Shown here: piece by piece, positions 1 to 8,706 of the stretch | Numbering within the stretch: position 1 is the stretch's first letter | How the letters are laid out: every line of letters starts with the position of its first letter | DNA from: Didymodactylos carnosus | Lineage: Eukaryota; Rotifera; Eurotatoria; Philodinida; Philodinidae | Length of the DNA: 21,967 nt | Assembly (NCBI GenBank): GCA_905250885.1 | Contig: CAJNOQ010002975.1 | Location: 1-21,967, forward strand | Reading direction: 5' to 3' | Position numbers and translations under genes: made by a program | Notes under the pieces: generated by a model | What the model saw: the letters and a program-made list of their open reading frames with translations, nothing else | Told to the model about the DNA's origin: nothing | Databases searched by the model: none

Positions 1-129
1 AGCAAACATGTTGGAGTGGAGAATGTAATTCGTTTGAAAAACAAAGCTCATCAAGAAGTTCGAGCCGTTAAACTGGAATTTAATTCGGCGAAAGCACGAG
101 AAGAACTACTAGGCAAGGGCGAAGTGTGA
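1..129 (+). pseudogene. 3' end of a LINE ORF1-like coding fragment
   Basis: A reading frame is open from base 1 and ends at TGA 127-129. It gives about 42 residues, including VENVIRLKNK, EVRAVKLEFNS and KAREELL. The pattern 'V-x-R-L-x-K, then R-x-(V/L)-K-(V/L)-x-F-x-S, then a basic helix with REELL' resembles the RNA-binding segment of many non-LTR retrotransposon first ORFs. The start lies outside the window. A LINE RT remnant lies nearby but on the opposite strand, so the two are not one element in its original arrangement. Assignment is by recollection of the family pattern only; it could also be a small host RNA-binding protein. Confidence 0.35.
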
Positions 130-510
130 TTGCATAATTCGTAATCGAAAACTATGTTTTTTCAAGAAAAGGATTTCCAGAGATCCTTTGAAGGCTCTAT
201 GAAGATCCCGAGAATATATTCATTCGATTCGTCATCAGTTTTTACCTATTTGAATCAACTTTGACTCGGTTTAAATAAACAATAGCCATTTTATTTAAAA
301 ATGACCTTCCACCTTGTGGCTTGTCAAGCCACACGGTTCAGAAGATTTTTCAAGTTTTCATAATTGTCTGGAATATGCGTAAAGGGCATCTTCGAGTATC
401 TAAGAGGGCATTCAACAGACCGAGGGAGAAACATTTAATGATATAACATGACCAGAGTATAAAAGAAAAGTCTTCTGAACATCTATCTAAAACTCTTTTT
501 GAATCCTTGC
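130..510. other. Non-coding stretch ending in a splice-acceptor-like site
   Basis: I see no gene here. The stretch is AT-rich and contains a short inverted pair, CCTTGTGGCTTG near 310 facing CAAGCCACACGG near 326. It ends in a pyrimidine-rich tract and CTTGCAG directly before the open frame at 511, which reads as a splice acceptor. The segment could therefore be an intron of whatever the downstream exon belonged to. Confidence 0.3.
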
Positions 511-741
511 AGGCACTATACAAATGTATGGAATTCTAAACTCTTGCTAATTGCTTCTGACAGCGAGTTATTTCTAAGTAATGGATCCAAGGTTTCGTTA
601 AACCCAGAAATGTACAAGAATAAAACTATTATTGAAGTTTCTGAGCTTTTTCTACTCAATAGAACACAAAGGATATACTTCACGGTCTCCAAGAAATCAG
701 TAACTTACGAAGAAAAGTGGCACTGGTATGACTCTAATTAG
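511..741 (+). pseudogene. Exon-like fragment resembling an OPT oligopeptide transporter
   Basis: Behind the acceptor CTTGCAG|GC a frame runs to TAG 739-741. It reads HYTNVWNSKLLLIAS, then LFLSNGSKV and NPEMYKNKT. The 'Y-T-N-(V/T)-W-(N/Y)-(S/A)' signature followed by a short polar loop with 'N-G-x-x' is the extracellular loop seen in the middle of oligopeptide transporters (OPT family, which import small peptides across the plasma membrane). Past NKT the similarity fades and the frame stops, so at most one exon survives. A clearer OPT remnant lies 1.7 kb away on the other strand. No ATG context argues for an independent gene: the frame's upstream start at 499 is not ATG and precedes the acceptor. 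The OPT assignment is moderate to weak. Confidence 0.38.
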
Positions 742-816
742 TAACAATTAGCACTTATTAATGATAATCTGATACCTTAGAAAAATAATCTGAAAGTCTT
801 TTTTATGAAACTATAA

Positions 817-1075
817 TCATAGATCCTTAGCCCTTACACTACGCAATAATGACGTTTCTACGATTATTTTTGATCGACCTGCAACCTTTGCAAAAAGTGG
901 ACATGTGTTGAAGACTTTATCTCGCGAACCGAGACGCACAGCACCACTAACAGTCAGTGCAGCATCGTACTGTAGTTTTACAATTGGTTTTAAATAAGCT
1001 AATATATTAGGCAAAGGGGTATTTGCAGTCTGAATCTCTTTCGTATATGCATAGATTACATCTGCATAACTCAGA
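817..1075 (-). pseudogene. LINE reverse-transcriptase ORF, C-terminal fragment
   Basis: On the minus strand a frame opens near 1075 and ends at TGA (817-819). It contains LSYADVIYAY near its start and, about 20 residues later, KLQYDAALTVSGAVRLGSRD. This matches the region after the RT thumb of CR1/Jockey-type LINEs, where '(L)EYADVIYD' is followed by '(V)QYxAALAITGAxxGTSRxKLYxEL'. The copy is incomplete: after KVFNTCPLF the frame loses the family pattern and stops without the usual RR-rich continuation. It is in the same orientation as the RT piece at 1765-2285 and in the order expected for one element. The roughly 200 residues that should lie between them are gone, replaced by a minisatellite and AT-rich DNA. 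Confidence 0.7.
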
Positions 1076-1099
1076 GATGTCCATCGCGGTTAGTAATCA

Positions 1100-1235
1100 G
1101 TCGCTGCCGCACCGCTAAGGTTTCGAAAAAACTGATGCCGCGCCGCCTACCGCAACGCGGACGTTTCCAAAATTTGGCACCGCGCCGCTGCCGTGACGCG
1201 GATGTTCTTAAAAAATCGGTGCTGCGACGCGATCT
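1100..1235. repeat. GC-rich minisatellite, about 41-base unit
   Basis: About three degenerate units alternate a CG-rich half (for example CCGCGCCGCCTACCGCAACG at 1139) with an A/T-rich half (GTTTCCAAAATTTGG, then GTTCTTAAAAAATCGG). The units near 1139-1179 and 1180-1220 align almost end to end at a period of about 41 bases. A further partial unit (CGCTGCTGCGCCGCGCTGC) sits near 1684. The composition is unlike anything else in the window. A 65-codon open frame on the minus strand across it is a by-product of the repeat. Confidence 0.65.
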
Positions 1236-1764
1236 GAAGTAACTTAGATGGCTGTTCTCCATTTGCATAACTAATATTTAAGATTAGAAAGATATAGAAA
1301 TGATAAAAAATTGAGAGTACCTGGCATAATATATAGTCACTAAGAAGTGAATTTTTATATATATATGATATTTAGATCTAAAATATTTTGATCAATTAAT
1401 CATATGTGAATATTCCAAGTCAATTCTTTATCTGTCGCTTGTGTAATAAGATCGACATTTTTGTCATAAAAAAAGTTGGTACAAAATGATTTAAGTTATA
1501 TATAGAATGTATGTCTGTTGTTAGAATGCTATATAACGTCTAGAAAAGAAATATCAACAGCCACGAAAAAACTAGTTTATAAATAGTACTATAACTCCAG
1601 CTTTCATCATGATGCTAGAATTTGAATAGTTTTATTATAAATTTTATTAACAAAAATTAAATAAATCTTTTCAAAAATTCAACCGCTGCTGCGCCGCGCT
1701 GCATTTTTGAGCAGTTAGATAACTCTGAACCATTTTAAAAGTTTGGGATGCACACCTTTTTATT
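1236..1764. other. AT-rich filler between two LINE fragments
   Basis: No gene is visible. The stretch is strongly AT-rich, with (TA)n near 1355-1370 and many stop codons in all frames. It ends in a GC-rich partial minisatellite unit near 1684-1703. It occupies the place of the missing central RT part, so it is either an insertion or rearranged DNA. Confidence 0.4.
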
Positions 1765-2285
1765 TTAGCTTGTATAATGCCAAACTTTGTCGAATGCCTT
1801 TGCACAATCAAGAAATACAGCTGTTATAAATTTATTAGAATCTAAATTTTCTTCTATTTCATGCACCAAATCGACCAACTGATTTGTCGTAGAATCGGCC
1901 TAAATAAAACCTGATTGTAAGGGTCTTAGCAGGTCATGTTTTTTCAGATGTCTGTATAGCTTATTATAAACCAATCTTTCGAGAAATTTAGACATAGACG
2001 GAAGAAGCGTAATAGATCTATAATTTGTCGGTAAAGTTGTATTTCGATCTTTAAATAGTGGATGTTTAACTCCAACTGTCCATTTTTCTGGAAAAACTCC
2101 TGATGAAAGAGAATGACTATAAAGGTGTTTTAAGTCTTCAACAATAACTGGCCCGGCTCTTTTAAAATTTTTGAACTTATGCCTTGGATGGTGGCTTTAC
2201 TAACACCAATCGCTTTTAAGCATTTTTCAACTTCATTAGTGGTAACCGTGAAAAGGTCAAATGTTGGAGTTGAGAGATTGAGCTG
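1765..2285 (-). pseudogene. LINE reverse transcriptase, palm/fingers fragment (broken)
   Basis: Minus-strand translation gives the N-terminal RT core of a CR1/Jockey-like non-LTR retrotransposon. In order: a 'V-T-x-x-E-V-x-K-C-L-K' helix, SSKILK, 'YSHSLSSGVFPEKWTVGVKH', PLFKDRN, NYRSITLLPSMSKFLERLVY, LQSGFI, STTNQLVDL and 'AVFLDCAKAFDKVWH'. The last contains the first catalytic Asp of RT (family pattern F-x-D-(L/x)-x-K-A-F-D-x-V). Decay is plain: a one-base frameshift near 2155-2165, an in-frame TAG at 1900-1902 right after SGFI, and loss of similarity after DKVWH followed by TAA at 1765-1767. No YADD box is present. The element cannot encode a working enzyme. Confidence 0.85.
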
Positions 2286-2818
2286 AGGGTTGGACTTCCG
2301 TTCTTTCTAAGATGTAGGAAAACACTGTCAGCGTAGATCTTTGAGGTAAACACAAAACTTCTCACGTACCGCGACATCAATTAAGCGCGATTGTATTTGA
2401 TGTTGTGTTAACAGTTTTCTGTTATTTAGTGGAATCTGTCAACTTAAATTATTGTTTATATGGTAGTGAATAGGAATCGACTTGTTATAATTTGCAGTTG
2501 ACAATGGACATCCATCGTTATAAAAATCTGCTCCTGATCCCCACCATTGAGAAATCGAAATATCGTGGTATTCTAAAGCAAAAAATATGGTAAATAAGCT
2601 AATTTTAACCCCAATATCCATTCCAATTGAAAACAGAAGTACATAGCGATCCCACCACCACTTTTTAATTAAAGTATGAAATATGAATCCAATGATTAAC
2701 CACGATTGCATTTGTTCAAATCTGCCCCCGCATATCAGAACAAACATAAGTGGAATATGGACATACTATTCCATAGCCATTTGGTTTTGGGATACTTTAT
2801 CTTTAGAATCCAAAATAG

Positions 2819-3061
2819 AATTGGAGTAAAAAAGTTACTAATATCAACCAAAGCATCTTTGAATATATAGAATATAAACCAAAAAGCTTCGCTGGCTTTT
2901 TAAATAAAATAAGTTCAGGAAAGTGGCATGAGTTATGTGACAAAAGTTGGAAAACATGGAAACTTAAAATGCTGCATTATGGTTCTCTTGACTCTATAAT
3001 TAATTATTCCAGAGCTTATAGGCCAACTATGATAAGAAAGCGTCTAAGAAATGTCTTGTAA
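2819..3061 (+). other. Unassigned 80-codon open stretch without ATG start
   Basis: A plus-strand frame stays open from just after TAG 2816-2818 to TAA 3059-3061. It is rich in Trp and basic residues (for example KWHELCDKSWKTWKLKMLHY) and so looks more protein-like than random AT-rich DNA. It overlaps the OPT remnant on the other strand at its left end. I recognise no family. It may be an exon or transposon fragment, or chance. Confidence 0.2.
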
Positions 3062-3441
3062 TAGTGATATGAGCAACGATTTCCATATTCTCAGAGCTTA
3101 GTTTACACGGTCTTAGCTAAGCGGTAGGATCAAATTCAAAATAGTACCCATACAGTTGAATTTTTATTAGTCACGTAATGAACTGTTTAAAAGCACTACC
3201 AACATTATACAAAAGTACGTTTGGCTACTATCATTTTTATTAATCTATCAATATTTTTACTCATTCTTTTTTTGCAAAAGAACATGACAGAACGAGTGAA
3301 CTCGCTATCCTAAGAGCAGGATTAATTTCGTTTTAGAAGTTATGCATCTGTTTAAAAGTTTCCTATGTCATAGTAAGGCTAGGTTAACGGATAGCGTTGC
3401 TCCCAAGTTAAAATTCATCTGTTCGAACGTCGTCGTTTAAC
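3062..3441. other. No gene seen; possible intron of the OPT remnant
   Basis: AT-rich DNA with stops in all frames. If the splice signals suggested for the OPT pseudogene are real, this lies in its intron. No repeat or palindrome of note was found. Confidence 0.3.
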
Positions 3442-3963
3442 TTAAAAAATGCTGTATAAATACCTACTTAAGATAGCAAAGTTCAGTGGTCCATACCAAA
3501 TATGAGCACACGACCATTTATTATCCAAACAAATTTGATGAGAGGAATTCAGCAAAGAATATGTTACTGAAAATCGAATAATTGATGATATGATTGTGAT
3601 CAAAAATTGTGTGATGAACGTGGTTCGTGATGATATTTTCATGAAGTGTCCCAGTTTAAAAGTTAACAATAATCTCACAGCTTGATCTTTAGTGACATAG
3701 CCAAACTCGGTCATAGCTAGATTACTTATAGGATGATGGTGCTGCAGAATGATGGCGCCCAACATAGTGACTACCACATAGATTTGAATGGTAACAGTAG
3801 TTCTAGATAGTAGAATTCCCACTGGTAAAGCTGTCAGAAACGAAAAGGAAATAGCGAGAAACAAATAATACCAAGCCATAAAGTGACCAACATGGCAAAC
3901 AATAGCACTAACAACGAATGCACAAAGAGACTGCCTATCTAGGATGTCACGATTTATCGTTTA

Positions 3964-5239
3964 TCTGGTTTCTCTAAACGTGTTAACTGGCTTTTCCTCT
4001 TATCCATGTTTTGGATGACTGTTCAAAAAGTTTTTTTCGCTGATACTGAATTTATTTCATCATACTTTACCAAGCTGCTTATAAACTTGCTTTACTAAGT
4101 CGCCTTCCTGTTTCTTCTTTTACTATCCAGTATTATCTAACTTTCTTGCTTCGTTAAGACTGGACGACCTATATGAACATCCTCAAACGAACACTACTAT
4201 ATACCACTATAAACAAGACGAGTGCATCTTGTCACTCTTGAAAATGAACTTTGCAAAGCCACATTTTCGCGAGTCGTGTAGTCTTTCTTCATCTCTGAAA
4301 TCCTGAGATACATGCAGTGGGACTATCGGCCAGTTTTAAGACCTGTGAAAAATTTTTGAAGTACCTCATCTGACGCAGTTTTCGACATTGAACACGAATA
4401 TGATGCCAGATGTGACGTTTGAAGGAAGGCAAACATGTAGCAATAATTAAGTAGAAAAACTCCAAAAGTTGTATCTAAAATGTTTTTCAAAAATCTTGCC
4501 GCTTTCAAATAGTAAGTGCTCGAATATCAAACATGTTAAGATCATTTGTAGCCCTTGCTTTACTCTATCAGACTCTATAATTGAATTTTTGTTCCCATCT
4601 GTTTTCTAAATTAACTACCCGAGATGATTTTTAAAGTGATCGAAAATCGCACTGGTGTCTTTTTACCATCACGACTGATGAAAAAGACTGTATGATAGAT
4701 TGATTAAATAGTTTTATAGAGAGAATTTTGCTCCATTTTTCGAGATATTACCTTGTCCTATTCGGCCGGTAGTTGTGGAGAAACTGTAAACGAACTACGG
4801 TGATACCGAGTAAAACTCCCTTTTCCAGCACTGAGTCAGATCTGATCGATATCAACCTCATTACTTCTGAAAACAAAAAGATGGATATATGAAACTTTGG
4901 AGTTGGAGGTTTCCAGCCATAAGCATCCGCTCATAACATATGAAACAATTCACGATGTTTTCTACAAAAGTCAAAATTTAATGCCAATCGATAAACCGTT
5001 AAAATGATTATGAATCGTACTGATGATGTCCAAGAAGGTGCTGCGTTCGAACTCTAATTTTGCGGCATAAATCAGCTAATAACTCTGAATTTTAATGCCT
5101 TCATACCCGCATTAAACAATAATTATTCAATAGAATACAAAGCTAGTCACTTATCGATGAAAGCGGTAAAACTGTTTGCTAGTTCCGTCGTCCTGAGAAG
5201 TTCAAAAATAAAGTTTTCAAACCATTCAAGATCGGTCTG
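3964..5239. other. Intergenic stretch with no recognisable gene
   Basis: The only sizeable frame is a 61-codon minus-strand ORF at 4323-4508 with one hydrophobic segment (FGVFLLNYCYMFAFLQ). It might be a broken membrane-protein exon, but it lacks a recognisable OPT signature, so I leave it unassigned. A possible polyadenylation hexamer for the dioxygenase gene (ATTAAA on the minus strand) lies at 5091-5096. Nothing else stands out. Confidence 0.35.
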
Positions 5240-6130
5240 CTACATTCTGACTGTCTCATCATCTATAATTCCGAAAACGGATTCCATTGGATCTTTGTAA
5301 TTGACAAAGCCGCAAGATGGTTGCGAGATACCATAGCCTAGAACTCTCAATTCCGCTGGGGTTAGCTGAATTTCTTTGCAGCGTTCAGGTGGCACCATCA
5401 GATACTCATTTTCTGCTTGTCGGTAAAATCCTTTAGCCATGAATACTCCCGCCGTTTCGCGCCGTTCGTCTTGAGTAATGTTTCCTCCTCCGGCATGATA
5501 GACATTGCCCAGGAAGATGGTCGCATCGCCCGGTTCTAGTTCGGCCGGCACGGCTTCCTCTACCAACGGCACGCGATCTTCGTCTTCCCACAAGTGTGAA
5601 CCCGGAATAACGATGGTTGCTCCATTGTTCTTGTGCGTCCGAGTCAGGGCGGTCACACAGCCGATCATCATCGGACGATCGCACGCACGTGTATGATAGT
5701 CGGTGTCGTCGCGGTGAAGTGCTTGCTGCCTGCCACCAGGGTTTACGCGAAAGCCGACAGTCGACGAAATAATTGGCTTTGAAACGGCGGTGTGCTTTTC
5801 CGAGCCACGATAGAAGGTGTAAATCGATGTAAGCATTCGATTGGCCACAGTCAAATACAATGGATGCATGGCCAAGTCGACACAAGCACGCGAAATGGAA
5901 AAGAGCCCTGTGGCTCGTTGGGTTGTCGAAGGGAAAAAGCCCGATTGGTCGACGACATCCGAGTCGAAATGAGGTACAAGATCTTGTTTAACCTGTTCAA
6001 TGTGATCTCTAGAAAACATACCGGTAACGATGACAACGCCGTCGCGCTCAAGATGTTCTACAATTTCATTTTCGGCAGTTGCATTCATTGCCGGTATCCG
6101 TGCGATGCTCGCTCTTGTGGCTGGCAACAT
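5240..6130 (-). CDS. Phytanoyl-CoA dioxygenase (PhyH)-family Fe(II)/2-oxoglutarate oxygenase
   Basis: An intact 296-residue frame runs from ATG (6128-6130) to TAG (5240-5242). PhyH-type enzymes are non-haem iron, 2-oxoglutarate-dependent oxygenases with a double-stranded beta-helix core. The core signatures are visible: the H-x-D iron ligands in 'QALHRDDTDYH' (His139, Asp141), the distal His212 in 'LGNVYHAGGG', and an Arg (223 or 224, RRET) 11-12 residues later, where 2-oxoglutarate is bound. 'IVIPGSH' and 'ELEPGDATIFLG' are further family landmarks. An N-terminal helix pair (EIVEHLERDGVVIVTG) is typical. The substrate is unknown; fungal and bacterial relatives act on fatty acids or secondary metabolites. 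No signal peptide is evident. The gene is uninterrupted and clearly richer in G+C than its flanks (about 63% in 5521-5580), compatible with horizontal transfer. TTTGCCTTTCAG directly before the ATG looks like a splice acceptor, so a 5' exon may exist upstream. Confidence 0.85.
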   Translation of the reverse strand: MLPATRASIARIPAMNATAENEIVEHLERDGVVIVTGMFSRDHIEQVKQDLVPHFDSDVVDQSGFFPSTTQRATGLFSISRACVDLAMHPLYLTVANRMLTSIYTFYRGSEKHTAVSKPIISSTVGFRVNPGGRQQALHRDDTDYHTRACDRPMMIGCVTALTRTHKNNGATIVIPGSHLWEDEDRVPLVEEAVPAELEPGDATIFLGNVYHAGGGNITQDERRETAGVFMAKGFYRQAENEYLMVPPERCKEIQLTPAELRVLGYGISQPSCGFVNYKDPMESVFGIIDDETVRM

Positions 6131-6148
6131 CTGAAAGGCAAACAAAGG
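6119..6148 (-). promoter_or_regulatory. Splice-acceptor-like tract abutting the dioxygenase start codon
   Basis: On the minus strand the bases before the ATG read CCTTTGTTTGCCTTTCAG, a good polypyrimidine tract and AG. The ATG follows with no gap. Either the 5' untranslated region is spliced here, or a short upstream coding exon joins at this point and Met1 is internal. The frame is also open for five codons 5' of the ATG but has no ATG there, so the first Met of this exon is the sensible default. Confidence 0.4.
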
Positions 6149-7629
6149 TTTTTATGCTACCAAACCTGCTTCTACTCTGCTTTTTTTGATAAAGTTCAAA
6201 AAAACAAAAGAATAGGTTCTATTTTCTCCGATATGACCAAGCGATAACATTCTATGGTCACATATTATCTTGTGTAACAAGAGAAGAGTGAAAATAGAAA
6301 CGTTTATAAGTCCTGTGTTTCACCTTGTGGACTTTTTCGTCCTCCTTTATCTTGAGCGAAACAATAGAATATGCGTATCTATCAAAAACATCTGTTGACA
6401 AAAGAGACGCGCTTCTTTCTTTCGACAACACAATGGGCCACTTGTCTCTTTGCCACTTATTGTTTTCATTCACCTCTTTGTCCTTAAAATGCTTTTTTTA
6501 AACAGAGTGGTGAAAAAAGTTAGAAAGTCAAGTCATAAACGTGACTCTGACTTGATTCCTTTCCTATTTAGATGAATCTGAGATTTCGAGTTACATTTCC
6601 CACTTCTCAATCAGCTTGACTGATTTTTCTCATGCAAGAAATTTGATGAAAACACAAGTTAAAGTAATTAGATTTGGGATCCACCATTTTCGCTTGTTAT
6701 CGCCACAGTCACTTGTCTTGTAAAATGAATTGCACTTGGCTATAGACTAATTTCTATTAGAACAAAAGAACCAATGAAAAATCCCTTTTTCAGTTTTTTC
6801 CCTAATACCTTTTTCTCCAGTTGTGCAGAAGCTTTTCTGGAAAGGAACAGTCATGTTCGTGGTTTTGTGCAGCGGTTAAAAATTATTGATTTAAGAGAGC
6901 AAGAAAATCAAAAAATTGAGAGGCTCTCTATTATCGCAAGTCCACAAAGTTCTACATGGTGATTAGTTGAAGGCAGATGAGCATATCTGGTCCTGGAAGC
7001 TTTTACATAGAAAATACCTCATTTCTTCTGCAAGCTATCCATTTCTTTGATTGCACTGAAATGCACAGGACCAGAGAAGCACTGAAATTTTTCTTCCGGC
7101 AACTAAGACAATGATTTCACCATGTTTTACCTAGGTTCGTCTTCAGGAACGTGATGCAATCAAGATAGATCATTTATCTCAAGTTCACTTAGACACTGAA
7201 CTCAAAATGAGTGCACAGCAATATTATTTCAGAAACTTTATACACGCTCTATCAGTTGTTGTGTCTTTTAACATACTAGGACGGGTTCTCTTTCTTAGAA
7301 ATTATACGAAAAAAAGCGCAGTTTTTCACAAATTTGAGCAAATAGAGCCCTAATTAAAACTTTCCCTCCAATTGTAAGAGAAATGGACTCCAGCGCGAAA
7401 TTGGCTCCAGATTGCTCTAATTAGTTGTTCATTTTCCCGCTTAGCTGTTTTACTACAAGAAACAGATTTTTTGAAATCTATGTTATCTGGTCGATAAAAC
7501 TTTGTACCTCAACCTCGTATTTCAACCTTATTCCCACTCCTACTGCCGAGTACTCATGAGTTAAACGTTTCACCTTTTTTCATCATGTTTCTGTAGAAAA
7601 AACCGAATAAATCATCGCCCTAGTGGAAC
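6131..7629. other. Unassigned AT-rich DNA upstream of the dioxygenase gene
   Basis: This holds whatever promoter or 5' exon the minus-strand dioxygenase uses. Two short frames (6258-6473 minus, 71 codons; 6774-6962 plus, 62 codons) have low-complexity or highly charged translations with no family resemblance, and I do not call them genes. I found no RNA gene or clear mobile element. Confidence 0.35.
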
Positions 7630-7635
7630 TTCTTC

Positions 7636-7830
7636 TACCCGAGACCTTGGCCGTGATCTTGGGTTAAGGAGTGTCACAAGACCTTGGATAAAACATGAAG
7701 AAGTCAGGGTCCTAGATACTTGAATCTTTCACTCAAGATCCTGAAACATCTTGGCTTACTCCACTCAAGATCTTGGGAACAGAAATTTTAAGGTCTTGAG
7801 TGAATATCCACTCAAGATGTTGCAAGAGTC
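7636..7830. repeat. Cluster of CACTCAAGATC motifs in both orientations
   Basis: The word CACTCAAGAT occurs at 7730, 7762 and 7809. Inverted or partial forms (AAGACCTTGG, AGGTCTTGAGTG, GATCTTGGG) lie between 7640 and 7800. One pair forms a perfect hairpin, TCTTGAGTG (7794-7802) facing CACTCAAGA (7809-7817) over a six-base loop. Spacing is irregular, so this is a degenerate repeat or a palindromic element rather than a clean tandem array. Confidence 0.5.
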
Positions 7831-8706
7831 TGAATGAAAAAGTTTCTTTATGTTTGGTTTTTATTTATGACAGTGATAACCATCGGATATACGACCATAT
7901 AGAATCGTAGATTCTTCCTTATATCCATTATCGCTATTGTGTACACCGTTTTAAACTTTTTTTCTCCTCTAACAATGTTTTTCCTTATCAAAATTAAGAC
8001 TATGCTCAAAATTAATTAAGCATTCTGGACTACGCTCCGCACTAATTCAGAGCCTTCTAGGTCTCTGTATTTGCCTTACGAATATGCTCAAATATACGTC
8101 GTTCATATGAGCATGTTTCTTCAGCATAGATACGTGCCCATATAGCGCGACGCAGTTTTGTATGCTGATCCCGAATATACACTCTGTTCGGCGATTTGAT
8201 GAAGGGTCGAAAAACCCTGAAAATACCGTTTGGGGCTCTCGCGAAAATGCCTATAACTCCTGAACAAAACACCCTAGCGGGCTCGGCCTTACTCAGATCG
8301 AAAGAGAACACTTTTCTCTATTGAGCGGTCATGTCAAAATCCTAAATCCAATGGTAAATGTCTTCGGAATATTGCCTTTAAAATGTTCATCAAGAATTCT
8401 CCTGATTGGTCAACTTTGACCAATCAGATTTGGCATTTCCATATAAAAAATATGACTTTCTTTCGAATGCTGAAAACCGCAAGTCTCCAGCTGTTTCGTT
8501 CTGGAGTTATTCAACTTACAACCGAGTGCACTGTGTATTGAAATGGATAGTAATTCTCTTTTGAAACAGGTACTAGTTATTCCTTCTTTATATTATTTTG
8601 TTAAAATTTTTCTCTAGTCCTTTAATCGAAAAAAGTACAGTGCGTATTTTAGTGTATTATCTTTTCTTTCCTACTAGAAGATATAACAGCATAGATATAA
8701 ATAAAA
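7831..8706. other. 3' flank of the chitin-binding gene; unassigned 84-codon frame
   Basis: A minus-strand frame at 8057-8311 (84 codons, basic, for example YIRDQHTKLRRAIWARIY) sits in locally GC-richer DNA. It could be part of an unrecognised mobile element, and I cannot name it. ATTAAA on the minus strand at 8621-8626, about 80 bases past the stop of the chitin-binding gene, is a candidate polyadenylation signal. Confidence 0.3.

Larger units (their letters stand above)
2439..3960 (-). pseudogene. OPT-family oligopeptide transporter, decayed C-terminal half
   Basis: Two minus-strand blocks give the C-terminal half of an oligopeptide transporter, a multipass membrane importer of small peptides. 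Block A (3960 to about 3460) has a hydrophobic helix with MAWYYLFLAISFSFLTALPVG, HPISNLAMTEFGYVTKDQAV and the family landmark FKLGHFMKISSR. It fades after WYGPL and stops near 3442. Block B (about 2838 to 2439) has TPILFWILKIKYPKTKWLW, then after a one-base frameshift near 2762 VHIPLMF, the helix SWLIIGFIFHTLIKK, 'WWWDRYVLLFSIGMDIGV' and near the end WWG and DGCPL. Possible splice signals (AG|GTATTT near 3460, ATTAG near 2838) would make the gap an intron. An in-frame stop at 3961-3963, the frameshift and the missing N-terminal half argue for a pseudogene. Confidence 0.75.

Noticed and set aside
1071..1268. 65-codon Arg-rich minus-strand ORF
   Set aside because: It is the translation of the CG-rich minisatellite.
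5433..6247. Several other-frame ORFs over the dioxygenase gene (150 codons minus at 5433-5885, 151 codons plus at 5792-6247, others)
   Set aside because: They are shadows of a GC-richer coding region; their translations show no family motifs, while the PhyH frame has all catalytic residues.
7636..7830. CRISPR-like array from the repeated CACTCAAGATC words
   Set aside because: Spacing is irregular, the words are short and occur in both orientations, and the genome is eukaryotic.
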